Assembly (NCBI RefSeq): GCF_016859285.1 | Contig: NC_053416.1 | Location: 15,208,501-15,272,500, forward strand | DNA length: 64,000 nucleotides | DNA from: Xiphias gladius | Taxonomy: Eukaryota > Chordata > Actinopteri > Istiophoriformes > Xiphiidae | Direction of reading: 5' to 3' | Part shown: positions 14,190 through 32,200 of the stretch, one piece after another | Position numbering within the stretch: the stretch's first letter is position 1 | Layout: every line of letters begins with the position of its first letter | Program-made: the position numbers and the translations under genes | Notes under the pieces: generated by a model | Told to the model about the DNA's origin: nothing | Seen by the model: the letters and a program-made list of their open reading frames with translations, nothing else | Database searches by the model: none

Positions 14190-14410
14190 AAACTAGACGG
14201 CACTCATTCGAGTGCATACCTCTGCTAAGGCAAAAATGCTTGAACTCGCGATGTCAAGAACAGTGATAAAAAAAAATTCCCGGATACGCACCAAAATGTA
14301 ATGGGTTCCTCCCTGGCCCATGCCCCATCCCTCCACCAAGTTTCGTACAAATCGGTTCAGTTCTTTTTAAGTGATCCTGCTGACAAATAAACAAACCACC
14401 AAATAAAGAT
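14190..14410 (-). repeat. dispersed repeat fragment
   Basis: Read on the minus strand, this contains phrases I recognise from a widespread fish and amphibian interspersed element: GTCAGCAGGATCACTTAAAA, GAACTGAACCGATTTGTACG, AAACTTGGTGGAGGGATGGG, then a GAGGTATGCACTC...GAGTGCCGTCTAG end. I do not assign a class with certainty. The 116-codon open frame at 13,853-14,203 begins in its tail and is not considered a gene. Confidence 0.65.
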
Positions 14411-14901
14411 GAAAACATAACGTCCATAAAGACCATTTGCAAATTATATAGACTTTGAATTATATGGATCTTCAGAGTTTGTCTCCATTGCATTGTCATT
14501 TGACCGTCCTATGCATTGTATTTCAAAGTCTTGGCTCTTTAGTTTTTCACAATGACATACAGTAGCTCATGTAATACATTTGTAAATTAAAAGGCTATTT
14601 CTAAACTTAAGGGCCTATTCTCTCATTATATTCTTTTTTACTACATTTAAACAGGTTTTGCATGAAATATTGAGTACATATATTTCTTTTACTGTAAAAC
14701 AGAGGTGGCTAGACTTTGATGAAAGGGAAAGTTAAACTGTAAGAGCAGGGTGGTTGGAGTAGTAGAAAAATCATTACTTGCAACTAATTAAATCCAAAGT
14801 CGGACTAAAGCCGAAATGAAAATAAATTAGTCTAAATGAGTTTGGTTGCACAGTTCAAAGTGCTGGGATCAAATAGCCTCTTCAGGCTGTAGCCTAATAT
14901 A

Positions 14902-14906
<5 letters not shown>

Positions 14907-14934
<28 letters not shown>
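14907..14934. repeat. poly-T tract
   Basis: A run of about 28 T lies in the presumed tmem135 3' region. It is a possible source of sequencing error or A-tail relic of a retroposed sequence. Confidence 0.85.
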
Positions 14935-14942
<8 letters not shown>

Positions 14943-16043
14943 ACATACAACTTTTAATACATTTAAAATAAACTAATCTCTTTTTGAATATATAGTGAAA
15001 GAGAAATGTGATTAGTGACAACCTGCAGACTGTAAATGTAGGTTTTTAAGTAATCAGGTTAATGCTCTGCATGCACTGTAAATACATTGTCTGATTTCTT
15101 GCCATAACTTGACTTCACCCAATAACCTGGTTTCTTGTGTACAGGTGAAAATGGTAGTCTCAATACGGTTTACTAGTAAAAAATTGATTTACTGTGTTTC
15201 CTTAGCTGTATTTACTGTTAATTATTTATGTGTCTTCAAGGTGAAATTACTGGTATTTTTTCCAGTTAATGAGCTGTAATAACAGTAAATTAAGGTCTCG
15301 TAAAAACAGATATGTCACCAAACCATGTTTTTCACAAAATTACCTTCCAAATTTGGCACTGTCCTTGATTCTTGATACCCCATTAAGTATCTTTAAAGGT
15401 GACTCACTCAGTCAAAATCACTAGTGTTAAGTGCTGTTAAAAAACTCTAGTGTGAGTAGAGATTTTTTTTTCAATGCTCAACTCCATTTGAAATATCAGT
15501 TAAGTTATGGAAAAACATTAGTAACACACACATTCACAAGGTGACTTTCCACATCTGTGTTTCACATCATAGAACACAATTTAAATACATATTCCATTGT
15601 GTACTACAGAATATATTTGATAAGGCTACATAATTATATATCTCATCAGCTGCAGCCATTTTCTTGAAAAAGTACACATTCAGACATTCTTTCTCCTCTT
15701 GCATCAGAATCAAAATCAGGTATCACTGTGCCTGTTCCAAAAAGGCTAGTGAGTTTCATCCTCTGACATGAAAGTAAGCTTCCAAATCACAGAACTGAGT
15801 TCCGTCAGTACCAACTTGCAAAATGAAGAAACATTACGATTCAAGGATAAAAGGAATGTTGTTGCACCTTAAGTTGAGGTCATTTTTATTTTCCAATCAA
15901 GCAATTTTGGGGGTTTCTTTTTCCCCATTTGTGATTTGGGTGAACTGACCCTATCCACCTAACTACTACTACCCGTACCTTGTAGAAAATATTGATGGGA
16001 TCCTGCCAAATGCAGAACATAAATTAATCATTTAGGTGGCTTT

Positions 16044-16102
16044 CTTATAATCATTATTACATTATTGTTATTATTGTTATTATCATCATTATCATTATTA
16101 TT
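16044..16102. repeat. ATT/ATC-type microsatellite
   Basis: Imperfect trinucleotide repeats of ATT and ATC occur just 3' of the tmem135 stop codon, probably within its 3' UTR. Confidence 0.8.
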
Positions 16103-16398
16103 TGTTTTGTACATAAAGGGTTTCATTAGGGCTTAAAAATACTTCTATTAATATACTCGTCAATTGAATTTCAATGCCAATTTAAGAAAATTATGCTTTG
16201 TGCTTGTGAAACATCACACTCTGCGTTGGACAGATCTTTTACATCCTTCAAAGCATATCCCGTCTCATAAAACAACATCACCACTTCTGAGCTGTTATAA
16301 CACCTTTAAAAATTCCTAAAGTTACTCAGAAAGAACAGGCAAACTGTCCAATTCCTGTTGAGGTAACCTTAAAGCCCTTCCCAGAGCCTGGTCCCAAG

Positions 16399-22200
<5,802 letters not shown>

Positions 22201-23379
22201 ACTCTGTTGCAAGTAGAAGTCCTACACCCAAAATTCAGCTTCAGCACAACTAAATACCAGCAGGGCCTCTGTATTGAGGGGAATGATGGAAGTAAGTACA
22301 CAAGATCCCAAATATATTTTAAATTGTATGTTATTAGCGTAATAAGCAACGTTAAGTTTGACATACCCCCGTATAGAAAACAAATCTCTCTGCCCTCCCC
22401 CACCCCCCTCTCGCTGAAAGGTGCTAATGGTTTAGTCCACACCAGCGGGATATCTAAATTGTGCATTTACAACTTTGGGAGACTGGATCAACACTTTTTG
22501 GAAACGAATTCGCCTCAGTTCTGCAAATAAAACCTGATTCCAGTGAAGTCTTTCTCTGTTGTCTTTTATTCCGAGATACAGCAATATGGTAATAATTTCT
22601 TAGTGTAGGGGTCAGAGCATAACGAAGACCTAAGTCTTCGTCAGAAATAATGTTCTACATTGTCCTAAAACCTCATAGTGAGAGCTTCACACATTAATTA
22701 CAGTATGTGATTATGTTTTATAAATGTAATGTAAAACATTATATGTTGTGTTAATGTATGAAAAAAGAGGGCTGAAATATACTCAGACGTCAAATTGTGC
22801 AGACTTTCTTCAATCCATTACAAACACTTAAGAACTGATTGTTCTATTAACCACTATATATATGTCTGTGTTTACTTGTTGGATTCAGGCATTTGTACTG
22901 GTGTGACAACGGATCTATTGAAAGAGGAAGGCAGTCCACTAAAGCTGCATACGTACAGGGCCCCGATTTTTACATCACTGCACACCAGCAAAATGTACTT
23001 CAAGTATCCAAAATAAGGGCACTCGTGCAAAATGCGACATTTCGGAGTTTTAAGTTATGGATCCCCCAATGTCCTGAAAGATGATTTATTTAATTCACGT
23101 TCACACATGATATTATTCTTGTGCATATAACTTGTTCTCTTATACAACAAGATTTTCAAAAATTCAGGACTTCACGGGTTCTTCTGTTAGTTTTGTTGCA
23201 GGAAAAGTTACAACAGTATCATTCTTATTGGTGACCTCCCTTAAAGTACAACCTAATCAGCCACATAACTGAAAACATCCGTGTGTGGGTCTTTATAATA
23301 ATGCATCATAATAATGCATCATATTATAAATGCTGATCATATGTTTTGTATGTAAGATCCAAGCAACTATAACTGTTCA

Positions 23380-23550
23380 CTACACTGATAAATAGTGAAG
23401 TAAAAAGCACAATATTTGCCTCAAAAATGTAGTGGTGTAGAAGTATGAAGTAGCATAAAATGAGAATTCTCAAGTAAAGTACAAGTGCATCAAGACTGCA
23501 CTTAAGTACGGTACTTGAGTAAGTCTACTTAGTTCATTTCCACCACTGTC
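23380..23550. repeat. teleost dispersed repeat
   Basis: The segment ends with CACTTAAGTACGGTACTTGA, then GTAAGTCTACTTAGTTCATT and TCCACCACTGTC. It closely resembles the end of a very common teleost repeat with AAGTAC/TTACTTTCCACCACTG signatures. The left edge is approximate. No coding potential. Confidence 0.65.
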
Positions 23551-24848
23551 AATAAATAAATTGTAAATCAATCGTTTACTAAAGATCAGTGAATTTTTAT
23601 CCATATCCCGTACTTTCCTACAAAGCCTCCGTAAAACACTAGTTTCTTAGGGTTCTGGTGTTAATCAACACTGGTTTAAATATAAACTCACTTGATCTAA
23701 TCATCGATATCACAAGTGCCAAAAAATATGGACAACTGAAACTGACAACTGGCACAGCTACTATATAAATTAATTTGACCAAATGTGTGGATCATTTTGA
23801 AAACTAAATTATCAATAAATGAAGAATGGTCATACAGCTGCAGTATACTGTATGCATTCTTGAATTAAATTATCACTAATCATTGCTTAAAATCTGTTCA
23901 TTGATATTAAGTTTCAACGGAATTTTTCCACTTGTATTTGGAACCTAGATTCAGCCTTCAAACTGCTTTAGCTCTACCAATGAAATTTGAAATTTAAGAT
24001 TCAGAGATAGAGAGTCACTCAGGCAAAAAGCCAATTATTCATTTAAAATTAGATTTAGCAGGATTAGTATAAAAGAGATGGGTCGCTGTGTGACAATGTG
24101 TAAGAGGTTTTTCCTTAATGCTACAATACTAAAAACATCACCAGTTAAACTGCCGATAGAACTTCAGCCATATACATAAATCTGCCTGAATTTTAGACTA
24201 AATGCCTAAATCCGAAATCAGATTAGGCTTAATCTCACACAAGATGTTGACCATGGCGTGGGAATCTATAGAAATCAGGCAGCAGACATCAAGTTGAATT
24301 TCCAGAGGTTTCCATTCCACAGTAAAACGGGCTGGTGCCTGACTGAGAATAAATTAGAGCACAGGTGATCCTGTGGTACAATGTGTTCTTTCTATGGTCT
24401 GGGATTTCAGGGGGCACGATGGTGCTACAAGACAAAAGAGAACATAATCAACCCCTGAGCTGTGGGATTTGACCCTGTTGACCTACAGGCCAAAACAGAG
24501 AAATAACAATACAAGAGTACAGGGCGCTATGTTCAGCCTTGCTGCTGTAAAGGCTTATTTCCAGTAAAACCATTACCCAGTGCATTTGTTTTGCACCATA
24601 TCACTACTGAGCTGGGGGTGCAGGTTGTACTGAGAGATTTGTGGGGATTATGAGGAAAAACGAAGTTCAAGGATCAATCTCACCAAACCGAATGAGGGGG
24701 ACAAGAGCAGAATGATTAGAATATGGTTATGGTGTTTGTGTATAATCGTGGTTTCCTGCATTTACTCTGTAAAGGCAGAGCCATCGGTTCACCCAGCTGG
24801 ATCTCTACAGTTGTACTGCTCAGAGTTAGTCAGCAGGTGTCACCCTAA

Positions 24849-24953
24849 CTACTTTGATATGACAAATCAAAGTAGAAAAACTCCCTCTTCTCAAGGGAGA
24901 AAACGTATCCTTCCTTGAAGTTTTGCGCCTCAAGGAAGACGTTTTCCCTTGAG
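24849..24953. repeat. two adjacent inverted repeats (hairpins)
   Basis: Hairpin 1 has a perfect 10-bp stem: 24849-24858 (CTACTTTGAT) pairs with 24866-24875 across a 7-nt loop. Hairpin 2 has arms 24890-24918 and 24930-24953 that pair over about 24 bp with a few bulges, around an 11-nt loop. The pair may be a fold-back element or a structured transcript. Confidence 0.7.
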
Positions 24954-25494
24954 GATGAAAGCTTGGCCATCACACCAAGACAGAGCTGGATCTGATCTTG
25001 ATCAGTTTTCATTCCTGTCTGCTGTTAAGATACTGCTGCCCCAACAGACCACTGCATGAAGTCTGCTCTGGCCTTTCTTTTAAAATGTACAAGTGTTGTC
25101 CATCCTGTCCAGTTTATAGTTTATTATTAAGTCCACGCCCAGGTATTTGTATGATTTTACAAAGTAAGCTGAGCATGGTGATGACACAAAAGGCTTCATT
25201 CTGAGACATGCAGTTATGCACGTGCTGGGTTGAGGGGATGTGCATTCCCAGGATGAGTAATTCCAGAACAACATCACAACTTAATTTAATGTGCTAATAA
25301 TATCACTCGGCAACTTGCTAAAAAATGTTTTGATGGGGAAATCCTGAGACAAGACTGACAAGGAGAAATTGTACAAAGCCAAGGATTTTCATATCCCTCC
25401 AAATGATCAGAAATGCAGAAATTGTTTCCTAGTATTAGAATTTCTAAATCATGGTGCAATGCAATTTGGTAAGTTTTGGTTTGTAAGCTGTGAC

Positions 25495-25750
25495 TAATGA
25501 CTGTATTCGTGGTTTTAGAAAATCCATTAATAATGCTTTAAAGATCAATTATGAGTCATTAATAAGGTCAACTTTTTGTGTAATTCCTCTCGCAGCTGGT
25601 TTATCCTTCAACAGGACACTGCCAAAAACTGCGGAGAATTTGGACCGAAACCCATTAGACTTATTAGAAAGTGTGAAACATACATGTCTTTATTTATTAA
25701 TGGATTACCAACGTTTAGAACTAGCCAGGGAGAATTTATAAACCTCAAAT
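25495..25750. repeat. dispersed repeat, copy A
   Basis: This segment and 42,890-43,195 share an ordered set of similar blocks: AATGCTTTAAAGATCAATTA (here) against AATGCTTTATAGATCAGTTA, then ATTAATAAGG against ATCAATAAGA, and GAATTTGGACCGAAACCCAT against ACATTTGGACCAAAGATCCA followed by a TTATTA end. Same order, spacing and strand indicate two diverged copies of one family. Confidence 0.65.
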
Positions 25751-25959
25751 AAAGCCACTAGTTCTTTAGGGTGACTTATCAGAAAGTAGCACCGAAATGT
25801 TGAAAGATTGAGAGAAAATCAACATAATTTTAGGCCGTAATATTTATTGTCTGATTTTACAAAACAGTCCATCATTAGCCCCACACAATTCCCGAAACCG
25901 TTCACAGACCAGCTGACTAACATGCCTATTCATCACCTCTGGAAAGGCGACAGCCCACT

Positions 25960-26282
25960 CAGACGACCCACGGTGCTCGTTTGGCGGCCGCGGATCGATA
26001 ACATTCACTTCCCTGGAGACAATTTCGACAAATTCCTATGACTTTTCACGTGGCAACATTGAGGTGCTATTATCCCCGTGCGTGTGATACCAGAGGAGGC
26101 GGTCACATCGTCGCTGTTCTCTGGCTCAATAGGCCAACTGTTCCTTCCTTTGCAGACTTTCGTAAGTGCGGCAGCGCCAACGCACAGTGTCAATACGAGC
26201 CTGCATGGAGGAGTCCGCGGGGTTTTCCACTTGTTCCTCTTCAACCAAACCCCGCTAAAGTCTACGGAGCGACCACTTGAAC
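25960..26282 (+). promoter_or_regulatory. hephl1: probable promoter / 5' UTR of the ferroxidase gene
   Basis: This is a local GC- and CpG-rich island in otherwise AT-rich DNA, ending at the start codon of the ferroxidase gene. No clear TATA box was found and the transcription start was not located. Confidence 0.4.
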
Positions 26283-29200
26283 ATGGCCCGGACCCTGGGA
26301 CTGTTTGTGACTTGTTGCTTGTTGTTTCTTCCCTCCACCGGGGCGGAAGGGAAGCGCAGCAAGGAGAGAATATACCATGTGGGAATCATTGAGGATTCGT
26401 GGGATTATGCGCCAAGCAGAAAAAATCTGCTCAACGGGAAACACGTCGAAAACGATGAGTGAGTTGTGATACCGTCAAGGGATTTGTAAACAAACAAACA
26501 AACAAACAAACACATGTACAGATAGTGAGGGCAATTAAATCAATGCTGCCACCTATTCATTTGATCATACACTTCATATCCAATTAATAGCCTATGTGGG
26601 GTGTTGATATGAGAACAGATCTAAAGTGATCATAAGAACTGTGTGGGGGGGGGGGACCTTATGGATCCCTAATCTCAATCTAAGATTTAGGTGAATATTT
26701 CTGCAGTATGTCATCTTGCCAGGGTGTGACAGTGTCTAGACCTCTGAGGGGATTGTTGTGTGCTTTGCTGGCCGTCTGGCAAATGCACAGGGAGACTAAC
26801 AGTGAATGACTGTCTACATTGCGTATTTCATTGATGGGAATAACACAGGAAACACAGACGGCTTCCTGTCACATACGACAGAGAAATAAGCATCACATTA
26901 CCAACAGTGTGATATTTCATAAATGTAAAGTAGAAGCACTCCAAGAGTAAACAGAAAGATGTAAAAGGGCGCAGTGAGGCTATCCAAGGCTGGAATTTGT
27001 GAGGAATTTCTCGGTGCTTCCACGCTGTGATTACGACCACTTGCTGTTAAGTTTTAGATGGAAAGTCAAGCCCACAAGTAATACTGTTAATATGACTGGC
27101 AGTTGTGTCCTTCTGGGCTGTATATCACATATAATCAGTGTTCTCATTTTTAATCCCTGCTCAGATGGCTGATTAGGGCCGATCTCTTCATTAATGGGAC
27201 AACTTTTATTGGTCTGTCATTGTGCTCGTACTGATGTTTCAGCCGTTGACTCTCAAGTCACTATAGGGAACAGACAACATCATCCACCTCTTCGACTTAC
27301 CTGTAATTACAAGTACAAAACAGTTTCAGCCAGAAAAATGTAAATTGTAAAGAGCAGATGACTTTCACAGACCTAATGTTATGTGGAATATCAGGATAAA
27401 CTGATGGGCTTGTTATTAAAGAAAAGCCCAAGATAAAACAAAAAGCCCACTTTTGTATGAGGGTATTTGATGGATATAATTATGTTTTAATGCTGGACTT
27501 TCCTGACTTACTCTATCACACAGCCAGCTTACATAATCACTTAAAAAAAGGCTTGTGCAGCACCCAAGGTTTCATGCATGACAGTCCAGTTCAATGAGGA
27601 GGAATTAGTGAGAGGTGAAGGGAGTTCATAAGCTCCGACCAGGTGCTTAGTTCAAAACCCCCTTTATTAGACCGTCAGCGAGGTTGTCAGTACGACCCAG
27701 GTGTGAGTCGAGTAAACGTAATGCTTTTCATCCTCCTTGTTGCTTTGGTTGTGAGCGGGATATACAGTAGCAAAACTGTGTTTGCCACAGCTCCAGTAAC
27801 GGGTTATTAGCCCACAGACACATGTGATCACAGTAATGATAAGTCTAATTGTTAGAGAGATGCAACCAGATACAGTTTGTTCTGCAGAATTACGTCTTTG
27901 AGTTACGGGCTTTATGGCTAGCTCCTGTATGTTTGGAAACCAAATTTAGTCAGTTATTGACAAAGACATCAAAAAATTCCAAAGATAAATCAGAGCCTTT
28001 GTGAAATTTTACAGAGCGCACTACAATGACATGCCACCTTTTCCTATATTTGCACTTCAATACTATTTATACTGGTAATACTTCTACTTTTTGTATAGGG
28101 AGACACAGCTGCATGTCATTGTGCAATCCTGTATTGCGTAACTTGAGAATACCCTGACAGTGATTTAAGAAATGCTCAACAAAACAGGATTAGTTGGCTG
28201 TCTCTTTCTCTTCTACCTCCTACACACTCTTCTCCCACTCTGTTACCACTGCTCTGTCTGTATCTCTCATTCTTTTTTTCTTCTTTCCACTTCTATCTCA
28301 GGCATGCATCTGTATTCCTGGAAAGAGGACCCCACCGTATTGGCAGTGTTTATAAGAAGGCTATGTTCCGACAGTATACAGATGCTACGTACAGCGTACA
28401 GGCTCCACGACCTGAGTGGTTGGGCTTCCTGGGGCCCATACTGCGAGCTGAGGTTGATGACGTTATCGTGGTCCACCTGAAGAACTTTGGGTCCAGGAAC
28501 TATTCTGTGCACCCCCATGGAGTTTTTTATGAGAAGAATGCAGAGGGTACAGTGTTACATAATACATATACAGTGCATTGGAAAGTATTCAGACCCCTTC
28601 ATTTCTTTCACATTTTGTTATGTTGCAGCCTTAAGCTAAAATTTAAAAAAAAATAAAATTCGCCCAAAAAAAGAATTTTAGAATTTTTTGCTAGTTTATT
28701 AAGAAGAAGAAGGACAACCATCAATGCAACACTCCACTGATTTGGGCTTTGTGGCAGACTGGTCAGACGGTAGCCTCTACTCAGTGAAAGTTTGCAAAAA
28801 AAAACACCTAAAAGACTCTCAGACTGTGATAAATAAGATTCTCTAGTCCGATGAAACCAAGATTGAACTGTTTGGCTTTAATTCTTAGAAATGATTGTTC
28901 TTCTGGAAGTTTACCATCTCCACACATTTAGGCCTGCGTCAGAGTGCAAAAAGTGACACCACACAGCATCTCTGGAGCTCAGCCATAGTTACCATCGGCT
29001 TCCTGGTCACCTCTCTTACCCAGGCCCTTGTTCCCCGATTGCTCAGTTTGGCCGGATTAGTCCGCCATAAGAAGAATTCGACTCCACAAGCTCAGTGATA
29101 TAATATTGACTTTGGTTGCATATTCAGACTCTTCATTCAACTGAGTAAATATAATCTTTTTCTATATGATTTTTTACTCAAAAGCTGCGGCTTTGTGTAA

Positions 29201-32200
29201 CCTAAGTCTGAAAGTATGACATCTTGGCATGTTTTTGCCGGTCTGCTTCACTGCCAGAACTGTCTCTGATTACAAGATACTGAGAGGCTGAAAAGAAAGA
29301 GGGCTGGCAAATGTGATACAGACTAAAAGAGTCCATTTAGGCCTGTGTAAGACACAACACAATTTCAACAACTGGGTGACTATTATGGAAGTTATGGTCT
29401 CCATAAGTATTGTGAACTTTGAAGCTCTCTGTTATGCAACAAGCCCCCATCCCCCACTCGTCTCTTAGATGCATCCTGCCTCAGGAATTTTTAGAGCCTT
29501 ACAGAAATGAAGCTGATGCTACAAATTGTTAGCCTCTTCAAACAGAATGTGGCTGGTGTCCTGCTTTATTAAGGGATTTACAGTATATCAATCTGTCTCT
29601 AAGTCAGATAAATAGTAATTCATTCTACTAGTTTTTATACACAGCACCTTGGGCAGGACGGGAGAGAGATGTGGGGATAGAGGAGGGGAATAGGAAGGGG
29701 AAAGTGGTGTCAACACATCAAGAAGTAAAACTGATAAATCAGCTTATCATGTCCTACACCGTGTCTTGTCACAAGAACAAATTGGTACAGAGGTCAGTGT
29801 ACACAGGACATCTGTGGCATTTATGTGTTCATAGATCACACACACGTACACATGTGGAGGCTGAAAGCAAAACCGACATAATCCCCCGAGAGGAAATGGA
29901 TATGACCTTTATTTGGAAAACCTCCACTGAATAATATGATTATTAAACCTATTTGCAGTTGAACCATTTATTTCATGCTTAATATTTTCATTAATTCATA
30001 ATATTATCACTCTACAGCACTCAGCTTCCAGTTTTAAACAGTTAAAGCAAAAGTTGAGCTTGTTAAGACCAATGTTTTGTTTTCTACTGAAATGAAGTGA
30101 AATCATATAGGCTCAGCTGCTCTCTAAACTTCCCAGAAAGATCTCGGCGTAAACACCTGGTATTCACCTTCCAGGGGCGCTCTATCCAGATGGGACATCA
30201 AACTGGTTGAAGAAGGATGACTCTGTGCCTCCGGGAGGGAGCTACACCTACCGCTGGGAGGTCAGGCCAGAATTTGCCCCCACAGATGATGATGCCAACT
30301 GCCTGACCTGGATCTACCACTCTCACGTACATGCTCCCAAGGACATTGCCTCAGGACTTATCGGGGCTCTGCTCACCTGCAAGAAAGGTACAAAGATTTG
30401 TGACTACATGCTAGTTAACCTTATTGATTTTACATCAGAGGAAATGTTTCTCATAATGTGTTTCTCACATTACCTGTTGGGTTACCTCTCTATCTGCATT
30501 ATTTGTATGTCAAATCAAAATGTATTGTTTATTTCTTACTCATAGTTACAGTAAGGGCTTCTTCAAACCCTCCTCAAAGAAAGATGGTGGGGCAACAGAG
30601 ACAAAACAAAGATTAAATGTGCTCCTATCTGTGTGTGACTACATAGATATGTAGTATTTTAACCCCCATCCTGCATTTTTCGACATCTGTTTCATGTTTC
30701 TGAATGAGCGCAGGAATGTTGAAGGAGACTAATGAACCCGCTCCGACAAAGCCAGAATCTGTCATAGACTCAGCCCGCAATGATGTGGACCAGGATGTCT
30801 TCTTGATGTTCAGCGTGGTGGATGAGAACCTGAGTTGGTACTTGGAGGACAACATTCAGAACCTCTCTGATCCACATGGAGTTGACTTGAAAGACCCAGA
30901 CTTTGAAGAGTCAAACCTGATGCATGGTGAGAGATGAGTGTTTTTTCTAAGTATTTCTATGATTGTTGAACAATGAAATGATTGCACTCACATTAAGCCG
31001 GCTAGCAAGAAGAATATAATATATATTGTAAAATGAAATGATTATTTTACTTTTTTCATAGATTCTAACAATTGTTTTTGCCCGTACTGTACCGTCTATG
31101 CAACTGAGCTGTCTACATCATGAAATTATTTAAAATGTTTTCACAATGAAGTAACTTCGCATCAAACTTCATATCATAATTCCTTAAACACAGGGTACAA
31201 AAGAAGGTTTAAAGGCTAAGTTTGCTCCCTTTGTCCCTCCCTCTAACCTCCCTCTTTGTTTTTCTCTGTGTGATAGCTATTAATGGGTACATGTTTGGTA
31301 ACCTGCCTGGGATCGAGTTGTGCCAGCACCGTGAAGTAGCCTGGCATTTGTTTGGCATGGGTAACGAGGTGGACATTCACTCTGCCTTTTTCCATGGGAA
31401 TACACTGCTAGACCGTGGCCACCGCACCGACGTCCTCAGCCTGTTCCCAGCCACATTTGCTACTGCTAAGATGGTCCCGAAAGCAAGAGGAAAGTGGCTG
31501 CTGACCTGCCAGGTTAATGACCACTTGCTGGGTAGGGCATCCATCCTTTAATCTTTGTGTCACCTTTGACCTCCTTGCCATGAGTCTTTTCTGTTTTTGC
31601 AGAGTTGCTGAGAGGGGAGAATGCATTTTGGTGAGGAATGCCACGGCCATTTTGTCAGTGCATGATGTTACGAGCCTTCCTACAGCAGAGCTTGTATTTC
31701 TGTTCCATACACCTTGTATTTTAAAGCTGTCCAAAGTCCATTGATCACATAAATGAATGATTCATACTTGCTAGATATGCTGTGAATAATGCTGACACTT
31801 GTAAAAAAAAAAACAGTCCTTTGTATCATAACAGGCTTTCCATAATGATCTATTCTTATTTCTGTGTCTTTCAAGAAAAGTGACATTAAGTTACTTATTC
31901 TACAGATCGCACCTTTGATAGTTTTTCCATTCTGGATCCTCTCAGATTCTAGAAATGACCTCTCTTCAATATGATAACTGCTATAAAATAGCAAATTGAA
32001 AGTTTAAATTGAACCATGGAATATTTATTTTATTTATTTATGGACCTTTAAATGAGACCCTTGAGAACTATCAGGTTGATTTTCAGCTATTAAAATTCCC
32101 TAAGGCTCTGAAGATCCACTTTCACCACAAGATTTTACTTTGTACATGTGTATTGTGGTCTGCGTAATGTTTTTGTGCTCATCTCTTCATCTATTCCAGC

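Larger units (their letters stand above)
12061..16398. other. ltn1-tmem135 interval, including tmem135 3' UTR
   Basis: This 4.3-kb stretch lies between the ltn1 promoter (minus strand) and the tmem135 stop codon (minus strand), so part of it must be tmem135 3' UTR. It is mostly AT-rich with T-runs (13,460-13,471; 14,907-14,934) and an ATT-type microsatellite (16,044-16,102). Several minus-strand AATAAA candidates exist (for example around 13,907 and 15,885) but none is decisive. Two items stand out and are listed separately: an exon-like open segment at 12,560-12,700 and a dispersed repeat at 14,190-14,410. I see no convincing complete gene. Confidence 0.6.
22201..26282. other. intergenic region between tmem135 and the ferroxidase gene
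   Basis: This divergent head-to-head spacer is mostly AT-rich and non-coding. It contains a teleost dispersed repeat (23,380-23,550), two adjacent hairpins (24,849-24,953), one copy of a repeat that recurs at 42.9 kb (25,495-25,750), and a GC-rich stretch (about 25,960-26,282, including a NotI-type GCGGCCGC) that probably holds the ferroxidase promoter and 5' UTR. A 68-codon open frame at 24,712-24,918 starts with a signal-peptide-like run but has no other support. Confidence 0.6.

Noticed and set aside
13853-14203. 116-codon open frame on the minus strand
   Set aside because: It starts inside a dispersed repeat, lies in AT-rich DNA in the presumed tmem135 3' region, and resembles no protein family I know.
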